Shown here: positions 1 through 8,263 of the stretch, one piece after another
Numbering within the stretch: the first letter of the stretch is position 1
Layout: each line of letters opens with the position of its first letter
NCBI GenBank assembly: GCA_900129595.1
Contig: FQWG01000004.1
Span: forward strand, 62,001 to 126,000
Reading direction: 5' to 3'
DNA length: 64,000 nucleotides
Source: Flavobacterium frigidimaris
GTDB taxonomy: Bacteria; Bacteroidota; Bacteroidia; Flavobacteriales; Flavobacteriaceae
Notes under the pieces: model-generated
What the model was told of the DNA's origin: nothing
The model's database searches: none
What the model saw: only the letters and a program-made list of their open reading frames with translations
Position numbers and translations under genes: made by a program

Positions 1-26
1 AAAAGGCCATCAAGAAATTGATGGCC
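1..26 (-). terminator. Rho-independent terminator of the repeat-peptide gene
   Basis: A perfect 8-bp stem (GGCCATCA at 5-12, TGATGGCC at 19-26) is followed on the minus strand by a T run (AAAA at 1-4, cut by the window edge). It lies just downstream of the minus-strand gene ending at 52. Confidence 0.7.
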
Positions 27-51
27 CAAATAAAATCGTAATGAATTAGTT

Positions 52-339
52 TTAATCTAATTTTATATTTCTTCCTAATGACTGATTAACATTATTTAAT
101 TGATCATTACTTGTTCCCTGAAAATCAAGTTTCTTTTTACCTCCTGTCATAGCACCATCATCTATTCCATTTGTTACTTGAAAATCAAGTTTCTTTTTCC
201 CTCCTGTCATAGCGCCATCATCTATTCCACGAAAATTACCATTATCTAAAGTTAATGAAGAATTTGTTTGTGGGGTTGCAAATGAAGTTGCTACCATTAC
301 TAAAGAAAATAATCCGAATGTTAAAGCTGCTTTTTTCAT
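52..339 (-). CDS. Small secreted protein with two near-identical 20-residue repeats
   Basis: I do not recognise a family. The 95-aa product starts with a clear signal peptide (about residues 1-22, cleavage after SFA or TPQ). The mature part is mostly two copies of GIDDGAMTGGKKKLDFQ separated by three residues, then a short Asn-rich tail. At DNA level 119-169 and 179-229 match over 51 bp with two differences, both synonymous, at a 60-bp (20-codon) period. That points to a recent in-frame duplication. The next gene upstream on the same strand is a LytTR regulator 174 bp away, and a terminator follows at 1-26. GG followed by KKK in each repeat could be a processing site, but that is only inference. 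A repetitive exported peptide or cell-surface protein is the best description. Confidence 0.7.
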   Translation of the reverse strand: MKKAALTFGLFSLVMVATSFATPQTNSSLTLDNGNFRGIDDGAMTGGKKKLDFQVTNGIDDGAMTGGKKKLDFQGTSNDQLNNVNQSLGRNIKLD

Positions 340-469
340 GATTTGAGGTATTTAATTTTTGATATATTATTTTTGGAGAATCATCGCTCTGTGCGAATCA
401 TGGTGTAAAACTAACTCCGGATTCAAAAAAAATTTATACGAAAAAACAGGTTTATGGTAGAACATACCC

Positions 470-499
470 AATTGATAGTCAATGGGCATCAAATTGATG
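470..499. promoter_or_regulatory. Two small inverted repeats between the LytTR regulator and the repeat-peptide gene
   Basis: ATTGA-TAG-TCAAT (about 471-483) is followed by the perfect CATCAA-A-TTGATG (487-499). They lie downstream of the regulator stop and 130-160 bp upstream of the small secreted-protein start. They could be a weak transcription end or operators. No T run follows, so a terminator is not favoured. Confidence 0.3.
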
Positions 500-513
500 T
501 AATCACCTAGTTT

Positions 514-1347
514 TTAGACTTCTAAGTAATTTCCTATAGAAAAATCAGCAATAATTCTATCTACATTTGATTTGTAGGTTTTGGAAAAAGGGATCTTTTT
601 GGGAGAGTTTTTTATGTAACAAACTGAGCTTCCGTTATGAATTCTCGAAATATAATTTCTATTGATTATATAACTGTTGTGAATTCGAACAAAAGGATAG
701 GACAAAATGCCTTCAAAATGCTTTAAAGTTTTAAAAGCTGTTATCATCTCTCCGGAATTCAGATAAATATCTGTCGAATTATTATCTGCCTGAAAATAAC
801 AAATATCGAGTGAGTTGATATACCGATAATCTCCATACGATTTAATGCAAATAATAAGGGGTTTCTCAACAATTTGCGGCATTTGTACAACTGGAAGTAT
901 TGCTGAAGCAGCTTCACTTCGTATTTCAACTGAATTATTTTCTAAAACATTCTTTTTCAGTTTCAGAACTAGCATTACCAGATCTATTGACTGCACAGGT
1001 TTTAATAAATAATCAAAAACACTGTACTGAATGGCATCAAAAGCCAATTCCTTTTTTGTGGTGGTAATAATTATCTTGGGAATAAGGGAGAAAAACCGAT
1101 AAAGCTCGTTTATAAATGAGAGCGAAAGATTACTGATTGTGTCTTTTGGATCAATTTCTAAAAAAACAATCGAAGGCTGATGTTCTAAAACCAGATACAA
1201 ACCGTCCTGGTAGTTCACAGCCGAAGCCAAAAAAGTCAACTCCGGAAAACTCGCTGCAACTGTTTTTGTTTTTAGAATACTTTCTGCATCATCGTCAATA
1301 ATAATATACGAATACTTTTTCAATGTTAGTTTTTGTTGAATTTTCAT
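514..1347 (-). CDS. LytTR-family response regulator with Glu at the phospho-acceptor position
   Basis: The protein has 277 aa. It has an N-terminal receiver-like domain (about 12-130) and a C-terminal LytTR DNA-binding domain (about 165-265, with the typical ICYFQADNNSTDIYL and FVRIHNSYIINRNYI stretches). The acidic pocket IIDDD (about 16-20), the TTT switch region and the conserved LKP Lys are present. The VFLDxxMP motif, however, reads VFLEIDP, so the phosphorylatable Asp is Glu64. Asp-to-Glu changes often mimic phosphorylation, so this regulator may be always on or phosphate-independent. No histidine kinase is adjacent. Its 3' neighbour on the same strand is the repeat-peptide gene. No good TAnnTTTG box was found upstream. 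Confidence 0.85.
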   Translation of the reverse strand: MKIQQKLTLKKYSYIIIDDDAESILKTKTVAASFPELTFLASAVNYQDGLYLVLEHQPSIVFLEIDPKDTISNLSLSFINELYRFFSLIPKIIITTTKKELAFDAIQYSVFDYLLKPVQSIDLVMLVLKLKKNVLENNSVEIRSEAASAILPVVQMPQIVEKPLIICIKSYGDYRYINSLDICYFQADNNSTDIYLNSGEMITAFKTLKHFEGILSYPFVRIHNSYIINRNYISRIHNGSSVCYIKNSPKKIPFSKTYKSNVDRIIADFSIGNYLEV

Positions 1348-1536
1348 GAATCCCAGACAACTATTCCTTTAGCCTCATCAATACTTTTGAAAAAATTTAT
1401 TTTTAGTGGTTTATTCGCAATTAAAAATACAAATTTCAGCTATTCTACTATTTCATTGTTAATACATTGCACACAAATGTTAACACATAAGGACGAAATG
1501 CAAAAAAAACCGATGAAATGCATTGATAAAATTAAA

Positions 1537-1571
1537 AAAATCCCAAATTCCGATATGGAATTTGGGATTTT
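1537..1571 (-). terminator. Terminator of glyS
   Basis: A perfect 15-bp stem (1537-1551 pairs with 1557-1571, loop GATAT) sits 22 bp past the glyS stop. The minus-strand continuation is T-rich. Confidence 0.8.
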
Positions 1572-1593
1572 TATGGTGTTATTTTTAAAAAAC

Positions 1594-3132
1594 TTACATT
1601 TTCATTAACCAGTTTTTCATCGAAACTTCGTTTTCAATAATATCTTTCAATTCAGATATTTTTACACGGTCTTGTTTCATTGTATCTCTGTGACGAATCG
1701 TTACTGTTTGATCTTCGATTGTCTGATGATCTACTGTAACGCAAAACGGAGTTCCAAGAGCATCTTGTCTTCTGTAACGACGGCCTACTGCATCTTTTTC
1801 ATCATATGCCACAGTGAAATCCCATTTTAAATCATCGATGATTTTTTTAGCGATATCCGGCAATCCATCTTTTTTAATCAATGGTAAAATAGCCACTTTT
1901 GTTGGTGCTAGAACAGACGGTAATTTTAAAACTGTTCTTGTTGAACCGTCTTCTAAAACCTCTTCTTTTAGTGAAGTGGCAAAAACAGCCAGGAACATAC
2001 GATCTAAACCAACTGACGTTTCTACTACGTATGGTACATAGTTTTCATTTAGTTCAGGGTCAAAATATTGTAGTTTTCTACCAGAATACTCTTCGTGCGC
2101 TTTTAAATCGAAATCTGTACGAGAGTGAATTCCTTCTAATTCTTTGAATCCGAACGGGAAATTAAACTCAATATCAGCAGCAGCATTTGCATAGTGCGCT
2201 AATTTTTCGTGATCGTGAAAACGGTAATTTTCTTTTCCTAATCCTAAAGATAAGTGCCAGTTCAAACGGGTTTCTTTCCAGTGGTGGTACCATTTCATTT
2301 CTTCACCAGGACGAACGAAAAATTGCATTTCCATTTGTTCGAATTCACGCATACGGAAAATAAATTGTCTTGCAACAATCTCGTTTCTAAACGCTTTACC
2401 CGTTTGAGCAATTCCAAAAGGAATTTTCATACGGCCTGATTTCTGAACATTCAGGAAATTCACAAAAATACCCTGAGCTGTTTCCGGACGTAAATATAAA
2501 TCCATTGCAGAATCTGCAGAAGCTCCAAGTTTAGTTCCAAACATTAAGTTGAATTGCTTTACATCTGTCCAGTTTTTAGAACCTGTTTCAGGATCAGCAA
2601 TTTCTAATTCTTCGATTAAAGCTTTTACATCCTGAAGATCGTCGCTCATACCTTTTGCAAGCCTTGACAGAATTTCTTTGTATTTTGAAAGATATTCTAT
2701 AACACGGGCATTTGTTGTCACAAATTCCTGCTCATTAAAAGCATCACCAAAACGAGCTCTTGCTTTTTCAATTTCTTTCTGAGCCTTTTGATTCAGCTTT
2801 TCAGCATAATCTTCAACTAAAACGTCAGCTCTATATCTCTTTTTTGAATCTTTATTATCAATTAACGGATCATTGAAAGCATCTACGTGGCCTGAAGCTT
2901 TCCAAGTCGTTGGATGCATTAATATTGCAGCATCAAGGCCTACAATATTCTCGTTCATCTGAACCATTGATTTCCACCAATATTCACGGATATTCTTTTT
3001 TAACTCGACACCATTTTGTGCATAATCATACACTGCACTCAATCCATCGTATACTTCGCTTGACGGAAAAATAAATCCGTACTCTTTTGCGTGCGAAACC
3101 ACATTCTTAAATATATCTTCTTGTTTTGCCAT
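1594..3132 (-). CDS. glyS: Glycine--tRNA ligase, class II homodimeric type
   Basis: This cytosolic enzyme charges tRNA-Gly with glycine using ATP. At 512 aa it is the usual length for the single-chain alpha2 bacterial/eukaryotic-type GlyRS and unlike the alpha/beta form of E. coli. Recognisable class II features include an N-terminal GFIFPSSEVYDG segment (about 19-30), RPETAQG (215-221), motif 2 FRNEI (248-252) followed by MREFEQMEMQFF (261-272), and motif 3 near VGLDRMFLAV. The HGTP anticodon-binding domain forms the last about 100 residues. The ATG at 3132 is preceded by a TATTTTTG box on the minus strand about 10 nt upstream, so the leader would be very short. It is divergent from the comF-like gene and has its own terminator. 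Confidence 0.97.
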   Translation of the reverse strand: MAKQEDIFKNVVSHAKEYGFIFPSSEVYDGLSAVYDYAQNGVELKKNIREYWWKSMVQMNENIVGLDAAILMHPTTWKASGHVDAFNDPLIDNKDSKKRYRADVLVEDYAEKLNQKAQKEIEKARARFGDAFNEQEFVTTNARVIEYLSKYKEILSRLAKGMSDDLQDVKALIEELEIADPETGSKNWTDVKQFNLMFGTKLGASADSAMDLYLRPETAQGIFVNFLNVQKSGRMKIPFGIAQTGKAFRNEIVARQFIFRMREFEQMEMQFFVRPGEEMKWYHHWKETRLNWHLSLGLGKENYRFHDHEKLAHYANAAADIEFNFPFGFKELEGIHSRTDFDLKAHEEYSGRKLQYFDPELNENYVPYVVETSVGLDRMFLAVFATSLKEEVLEDGSTRTVLKLPSVLAPTKVAILPLIKKDGLPDIAKKIIDDLKWDFTVAYDEKDAVGRRYRRQDALGTPFCVTVDHQTIEDQTVTIRHRDTMKQDRVKISELKDIIENEVSMKNWLMKM

Positions 3133-3202
3133 AGTGATGCAAAAATATAAAAAGTACGTTGAAAAAAAAGAAAAATTATAAAGATTGAAGCATTCATTTC
3201 GT

Positions 3203-3210
3203 TATTTTTG
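3203..3210 (+). promoter_or_regulatory. TAnnTTTG -7 box of the comF-like gene
   Basis: TATTTTTG matches the Bacteroidota -7 consensus. A TTG lies 15 bp upstream (3185-3187), slightly closer than ideal. Transcription would start about 20 nt before the GTG at 3231. Confidence 0.5.
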
Positions 3211-3230
3211 TAACTAAATTCTTTCTATTT

Positions 3231-3914
3231 GTGTTTAATTATCTTATTAACCTGTTTTTCCCTAAAGTTTGTGCCGGATGTCACACAATTTTAATCAGTA
3301 ACGAAACTGTTTTGTGTACCACTTGTCGTCACGAAATGCCCCTGACACAATATCATTTAGATCCTAAAAATGAAGCTGTCAAAAAATTCTATGGCAAGAT
3401 TGCTATCGAACACGCATCAGCACTTTTGTATTTCAACAAAAAAGGAATTGTTCAGGAACTCATTCACAATCTAAAATACAGAGGGCATGAAGAAATTGGA
3501 ACCGTTTTAGGCAATTGGTATGTCGAAGATTTAAAAGAATTAGTTCTCGAGACTCCTTTCGACATGGTAATTCCCGTTCCGCTACATCCCAAAAAATTCA
3601 GGGAACGAGGCTATAATCAGGTTACTACTTTTGGAAAAGCGGTAGCGCAGGGTTTAAATATTGACTATGACGGGACTGTTTTATATCGAAAGAAATATTC
3701 TAAAACACAATCAAAAAAGAATCTCGCCGGAAGATCTGATAATATCGAAAATATTTTTGATGTTATTACCGCTGAAGAAAATCAAAACAAACACTTTTTA
3801 ATTGTAGACGATGTTCTGACCACCGGAGCAACTCTAGAAGCCTGTGCGCGTGCTTTATTAAAAATTCCGGGAGCAAAAATCAGCATTGTCTGTATGGCAA
3901 TAGCGAATTCATAA
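3231..3914 (+). CDS. ComF family phosphoribosyltransferase
   Basis: The 227-aa protein has a type I phosphoribosyltransferase fold. The N-terminus carries a zinc-ribbon with CxxC pairs at Cys14/Cys17 and Cys29/Cys32. The PRPP-binding loop is IVDDVLTTGAT (191-201). PxxRxRxxNQ-like PKKFRERGYNQ precedes it. Homologues are linked to DNA uptake in competent bacteria (ComFC), but the substrate is not firmly known, so a direct competence role is inference. Translation starts at GTG, which is supported by the TATTTTTG box just upstream. It converges with the secreted protease gene, and the two share the inverted repeat at 3928-3997. Confidence 0.9.
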   Translation: MFNYLINLFFPKVCAGCHTILISNETVLCTTCRHEMPLTQYHLDPKNEAVKKFYGKIAIEHASALLYFNKKGIVQELIHNLKYRGHEEIGTVLGNWYVEDLKELVLETPFDMVIPVPLHPKKFRERGYNQVTTFGKAVAQGLNIDYDGTVLYRKKYSKTQSKKNLAGRSDNIENIFDVITAEENQNKHFLIVDDVLTTGATLEACARALLKIPGAKISIVCMAIANS

Positions 3915-3927
3915 AATACAAGAAACT

Positions 3928-3997
3928 CCAAAAAATAAATTCCAAATTCCAATGGTTACAAAAGTTTGGAATTTGGAATTTGGAATTTATTTTTTGG
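3928..3997. terminator. Bidirectional terminator: 24-bp perfect inverted repeat between convergent genes
   Basis: Positions 3928-3951 and 3974-3997 are exact reverse complements, built from repeats of the word ATTCCAA. The repeat fills the whole gap between the comF-like stop and the protease stop and provides A/T tracts on both sides. Confidence 0.8.
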
Positions 3998-4001
3998 AAT
4001 T

Positions 4002-6704
4002 TTATTTATTTACGATTATTTTCTTAACCGTTCTTCGATCTCCTTCCAGAACTGTAACGAAGTAAATTCCTGAAGAGAAATTTGACAATTGAATGTTCTG
4101 ATTGAAATAGGAAGTTTTAGCAAAGGAATCAGAATAGACTTTTTTACCTAAAACATCATATACATCAACGTGAATTGTGCTGAGAGAATCGCTTTTGAAC
4201 TGAATCGTAAAATTTCCTCTATTGGGATTTGGATATAGCGTAAAGTCAGGATTCTGAACATCAGGGATGCCTGCGGTAAAAGTTTGATTACAGATATTTA
4301 TCGAAGCCGAATTTATTTTTCCCAAATTGCCTGTAACTGCATCACGAACTCTTAAAGTCCAGTTTCCTTTAGGATCCTTGCCGTTGAAAACGCTTAACAA
4401 ATCGATCGGAACTACAATCTGACTTGTTGTTTTAGAACAATCTAATGCAATTCCATTATCATCATATTCAAGTGCCAAAGTAGACTTTATTCCTCCACAA
4501 CTTGCATTATTATAAAGATTGACAACTGTTCCTTGCGGATTTACGATCTGAATTTCGACATCAGAAAGTCTGTCATGTGTAAAGTTTACCAAAACATTTA
4601 CATCAGAAACGGTTCCTGTTGAAGCAGGTACATTTACAGTTTTGCTAATAAAAGTTGTTGCAAAAGGAATATCAAAAGCATTTCCGAAACTATATGCATC
4701 ACAAGTTGTTGTCGATGTATACCCCACTGCAAATGATTTGCTGTTTAAAGCGTAATAAATATTAGCCGTTGGCTGAACCAAAATTCTGCAATTTGTTGAA
4801 CTTTCTATAGTCGTTGGGATCTGAATCACTTCTGAACCATCATTTGCAGTATTTGAGGCGAGCATTATCGGAAAGGTTACGCCACCATCCAGAGATAATT
4901 TGATATTTACGGTTGAAGACCCCTGTAATGTATTGGTATTATTTACGCTCCAGATTATGGTTTGAAATGATCCTTTTTGCCAGCTCACATCATTCGCATT
5001 CTGAGAAGTAACTGTAAATGGTCCTGCATTGGCCATTACATTTACAATCATCGTATCTGTATTTGTTTGCGCCGTTCCCTGAGCTGCATTATCTCTTCCG
5101 GTCAGACTAAAATGCAACGTTCTGGCAATAGACGAAACAGACTCCCAGGTAGTGGTTAATTTATTCTGAAGAACAGCATTAAAATCTGGCATATAGCGAA
5201 TTAGAGAACTTCCCGGAGCTACAGATCTGAATAATGGACCATCCGGTTTTGTTGGATACGCAATACTATTGCTGTTCGCTGTAGAAGATGAGACTGCACT
5301 ATCATATTGTTCCCAGGTATAAGTAATGGTATCACCTTCAGGATCTGAACCGGTACCCGTTAAAATAAATGCTGTGCCAATAGGAATCGAATAATCTAAA
5401 CCGGCATTGATTGTTGGAGGATTATTTGTTATCGGGGTATTTACCGGACAACTTTTTGCAGCAAGATTACTTTGAATTTGCGCAATGCTTACGTAGGCAA
5501 AATAATCGTCTGAGTTCTCCTGAACATTATATTTTGTTATTCCTGCATATCCCATAATTGTAGAACCGCTTCCGGGCTCCACATTGACACCTGTTCTTTC
5601 AGCTCCATCAAAAGAAAAAGTATGATTAGCACCAAGCTGATGTCCCATTTCGTGAGCCACAAAATCAATATCAAATGCATCTCCCTGAGGTCTTCCATTT
5701 GATGGCGAAGTGTAGCCGCTACCTTTACCAATAACATTTGAGGCTGTCGGACTATCGCAAACACAACCAATACAGGCCGCATTACCGCCGCCTCCTGTAG
5801 CTCCAAATAAATGCCCGATATCATAATTTCCTTCACCAATGACACTTGTCAATGTACTTTGTACTTCTTTACTCCAATAATCATTACCGTCTGAGTTATC
5901 TACTGACGTTCCTTTACTGGCGTCTGAGTAAGGATCTGTTGCCGCATTTGTGTAAATTACGGCATCTGTATTGGCGATCAGTTCTAACTTTACAGCAAGA
6001 TCTTTATTAAAAATACCATTTACTCTTGTCAAAGAAGCATTCATACCTGCCAGTGCACCGGCTTTTGTCCCGCCAAAATAAGCTGTATACTCTCCTGTGC
6101 AAGAAAGTGCCAATCGCAACGTTTTAAAAATTTTATTGCTTGCCGCTGATTTAGATGTTTTTGAGGAAGTATTGTTGTTCGAAATTATATCCGTCGTTTT
6201 ACATTCTAATTGGCTTGTTGATGTTCCGTCATTTTTAGTAAACAAAACATATTCAGCCTTATTATCCTCATTTTGTTCTATATACTCAGATGGTTTATTA
6301 GCACGAAGTACCATTGTCTGTACACCGATCGGCGCTACGCTAAAATGAATCTTAGCTGTTGTATCATCCAGACCACTTCCTTCATAAGCTCTTATTTCAG
6401 GATATTTTGCCTGTAATTCCGGTTCGAAATTAGAAGATTCCCAAACTGTAAATCGCTCTAAAACGCCATTAGAATTTGGAATTGTAATTTCTGCAGTAGT
6501 ACTTTTTGGGGTTTTATTTGTTACTCCTGAAAGTTTCGACTTCAAAAAATCAGTATTAAGCTTATAGTAATTCCTTTGTGAATCAGATAAATTTACTCTT
6601 TTGCCCGTAGAACCGGAGGTTACTTTTTGCCACAAATCATCACTTTGAGCGTAAATATTTGCACAACAAAAAATAAAAAATAAAAAAAGTAGCTTTTTTT
6701 TCAT
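4002..6704 (-). CDS. Secreted reprolysin-like zinc metalloprotease with P domain and T9SS sorting domain
   Basis: The 900-aa protein has a signal peptide (1-19, ending IYAQ). A propeptide-like region (about 20-190) is followed by a metzincin protease domain with HEMGHQLGANH (351-361; His351, Glu352, His355, His361) and a Met-turn TIMGYAG around Met384. Then come PKD/Ig-like segments (about 430-665) and a proprotein-convertase P domain (about 668-810, FTHDRLSDVEIQIVNP, GNWTLRVRD). The C-terminus is a type A Por-secretion sorting domain starting near YPNPNRGNF (about 824) and ending with GIYFVTV and a basic KKIIVNK. It is therefore predicted to cross the outer membrane by the type IX system. 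The natural substrate is unknown. The start is fixed by the signal peptide, and the divergent neighbour is ribF. Confidence 0.92.
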   Translation of the reverse strand: MKKKLLFLFFIFCCANIYAQSDDLWQKVTSGSTGKRVNLSDSQRNYYKLNTDFLKSKLSGVTNKTPKSTTAEITIPNSNGVLERFTVWESSNFEPELQAKYPEIRAYEGSGLDDTTAKIHFSVAPIGVQTMVLRANKPSEYIEQNEDNKAEYVLFTKNDGTSTSQLECKTTDIISNNNTSSKTSKSAASNKIFKTLRLALSCTGEYTAYFGGTKAGALAGMNASLTRVNGIFNKDLAVKLELIANTDAVIYTNAATDPYSDASKGTSVDNSDGNDYWSKEVQSTLTSVIGEGNYDIGHLFGATGGGGNAACIGCVCDSPTASNVIGKGSGYTSPSNGRPQGDAFDIDFVAHEMGHQLGANHTFSFDGAERTGVNVEPGSGSTIMGYAGITKYNVQENSDDYFAYVSIAQIQSNLAAKSCPVNTPITNNPPTINAGLDYSIPIGTAFILTGTGSDPEGDTITYTWEQYDSAVSSSTANSNSIAYPTKPDGPLFRSVAPGSSLIRYMPDFNAVLQNKLTTTWESVSSIARTLHFSLTGRDNAAQGTAQTNTDTMIVNVMANAGPFTVTSQNANDVSWQKGSFQTIIWSVNNTNTLQGSSTVNIKLSLDGGVTFPIMLASNTANDGSEVIQIPTTIESSTNCRILVQPTANIYYALNSKSFAVGYTSTTTCDAYSFGNAFDIPFATTFISKTVNVPASTGTVSDVNVLVNFTHDRLSDVEIQIVNPQGTVVNLYNNASCGGIKSTLALEYDDNGIALDCSKTTSQIVVPIDLLSVFNGKDPKGNWTLRVRDAVTGNLGKINSASINICNQTFTAGIPDVQNPDFTLYPNPNRGNFTIQFKSDSLSTIHVDVYDVLGKKVYSDSFAKTSYFNQNIQLSNFSSGIYFVTVLEGDRRTVKKIIVNK

Positions 6705-6899
6705 ATTCAGGTGGAAATTGAAAAATCAAAATTAAGCGAATTAAATCAAATTCTTACACTTATACGACAATTAATGATTTTTAGAAGACGACTTGATCTT
6801 TTTTTACAAAAAGAAATAGATTGTCATCAAAAATCAATTGAGCTTAGCATTAAATTTGAAATAGATAGTATAAATTTGCACCATCTTAAATTATTTGTT
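6705..6899. other. Intergenic region upstream of ribF (open frame but probably not translated)
   Basis: The ribF frame is open back to an ATG at 6711. The resulting 63 residues are Lys/Leu/Ile-rich, match no domain and precede the TAAATTTG box. I read the stretch as the divergent promoter region between the protease and ribF. Confidence 0.6.
6871..6878 (+). promoter_or_regulatory. TAnnTTTG -7 box deciding the ribF start
   Basis: TAAATTTG lies 21 nt upstream of a TTG codon at 6900 that begins the conserved RibF N-terminus. All upstream in-frame ATGs are at or before the box and so would not be in the transcript. Confidence 0.6.
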
Positions 6900-7829
6900 T
6901 TGAAGCTCTTTCATTCTATAAACGATTTTCAGTCTACCAAGAAGACGATTTTAACTCTTGGTACCTTTGACGGCGTACATATTGGTCACAAAAAAATTCT
7001 GGAAAGAATTACTCAAAATACTGAAAATGGAAAATACGAAAGTCTAGTACTTACTTTTTTTCCGCACCCGAGAATGGTTTTGCAGGAAAAATCAGAAATA
7101 AAACTTTTGAACACTATTTCTGAAAAAACAAAACTTCTGGAAGCAACAGGAATCGAGAACCTTGTCATTCATCCGTTTAACGAAAGTTTTTCACGATTGA
7201 CTGCCGAAGAATTTGTGCGTACTATTTTAGTGGATCAGTTTCATATTCAAAAAATAATTATAGGCCACGACCATCGTTTCGGAAGAAACAGAACGGCTAA
7301 TATTGATGATTTAATCGCTTTTGGAGCTGAATATGGTTTTGAAGTCGAACAAATCTCAGCACAGGAAATCCAGGATGTATCTGTAAGTTCAACCAAAATC
7401 AGAAAAGCTTTGAACGAAGGAAATATGACTTTAGCCAATGAATATTTGGGTTATGCATATTTTTTATCCGGCGAGGTTGTAAAAGGAAAACAATTAGGCA
7501 GAACAATTGGTTTTCCTACAGCAAACATCAAAATTGAGGAAGAATACAAATTAATTCCAAAAATTGGAGTTTATGTAGTGAAAGTTTTAATTGGTGATCA
7601 GGAATTTTTCGGAATGATGAATATTGGTTTCAACCCAACTGTAAACGGACAAAACCAAACAATTGAAGTCAATATATTTGATTTTGATGCTACTATTTAT
7701 GGTCAAAAAATCGAAGTTTCGCTATTGCATTATCTTCGTGAAGAACAAAAATTTGGTTCACTGGATTTGCTTAAAGCCCAATTAAATCAGGACGAAAAAG
7801 ATGCTTTGGCATTTGTGAGTCAGCTTTAA
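6900..7829 (+). CDS. ribF: Bifunctional riboflavin kinase / FAD synthetase
   Basis: RibF phosphorylates riboflavin to FMN and adenylates FMN to FAD in the cytosol. With the TTG start the protein has 309 aa, the normal family length. The N-terminal nucleotidyltransferase domain shows GTFDGVHIGH (21-30) and HDHRFGRNR. The C-terminal riboflavin kinase domain shows GKQLGRTIGFPTANI (about 196-210) and NIGFNPTV. A longer frame from ATG 6711 would add 63 residues of no family similarity and begins upstream of the TAAATTTG box at 6871-6878, so I reject it. The gene is monocistronic and divergent from the protease gene. Confidence 0.93.
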   Translation: MKLFHSINDFQSTKKTILTLGTFDGVHIGHKKILERITQNTENGKYESLVLTFFPHPRMVLQEKSEIKLLNTISEKTKLLEATGIENLVIHPFNESFSRLTAEEFVRTILVDQFHIQKIIIGHDHRFGRNRTANIDDLIAFGAEYGFEVEQISAQEIQDVSVSSTKIRKALNEGNMTLANEYLGYAYFLSGEVVKGKQLGRTIGFPTANIKIEEEYKLIPKIGVYVVKVLIGDQEFFGMMNIGFNPTVNGQNQTIEVNIFDFDATIYGQKIEVSLLHYLREEQKFGSLDLLKAQLNQDEKDALAFVSQL

Positions 7830-7859
7830 GAAGCTTTTTTGTTCAGACTGTAATTGTAA

Positions 7860-8015
7860 TAATATGTAGTCCCGATAGGACAAAACATCAACTTCAACAA
7901 ACTTTTCTACCAAAATATAATCTCTACGAGATAGGTGGTCAAATTTTTCACAATCTTGTCATTTCGACCTAAGAAAGAAATCACATTAGTTGGTCAACAA
8001 ACTTAACCTCTTTAT
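7860..8015. repeat. Degenerate dispersed-repeat remnants downstream of ribF
   Basis: The 434-bp gap 7830-8263 holds no convincing gene. It contains short hyphenated palindromes and fragments such as AGTCCCGATAGGAC (7867-7880), TCTCTACGAGATA (about 7921-7933) and GTCATTTCGACC followed by GAAATCAC (about 7957-7985). These look like eroded copies of REP-like intergenic elements common in Flavobacterium genomes. That assignment rests on memory of such elements and was not checked by a search. Confidence 0.45.
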
Positions 8016-8200
8016 GACTTTACGAGATATTCCGTCAGGAATTAAATATTGCCAGAAAAATTAATTTCACCATACACAATGTCCCATATTGACTGGACTT
8101 TTCATACATTGTAATCCATAAACAACTTCCTTAAAACTTGTTGCAGTTTCATTTCATCACACTTTTTACCATTTTTAAATCATCGTAGTTATTTTTTTAG

Positions 8201-8208
8201 TAAATTTG
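8201..8208 (+). promoter_or_regulatory. TAnnTTTG -7 box upstream of the small membrane protein gene
   Basis: TAAATTTG lies 56 nt before the ATG at 8264 and predicts a leader of about 45-50 nt. No clear -33 TTG is seen. Confidence 0.45.
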
Positions 8209-8263
8209 ATATAGAACTCTGTTTATCAAATATTTACTATTAACTTCTTTAAAATTAACCACT

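Noticed and set aside
1333..1608. 91-codon open frame on the plus strand between the LytTR regulator and glyS
   Set aside because: It overlaps both the regulator start and the glyS terminator, has composition of AT-rich spacer DNA, and shows no signal or domain.
3928..3997. Considered as a CRISPR-like or mobile-element inverted terminus
   Set aside because: Only two arms with no spacers, no transposase and a position exactly between convergent stops, so a bidirectional terminator explains it.
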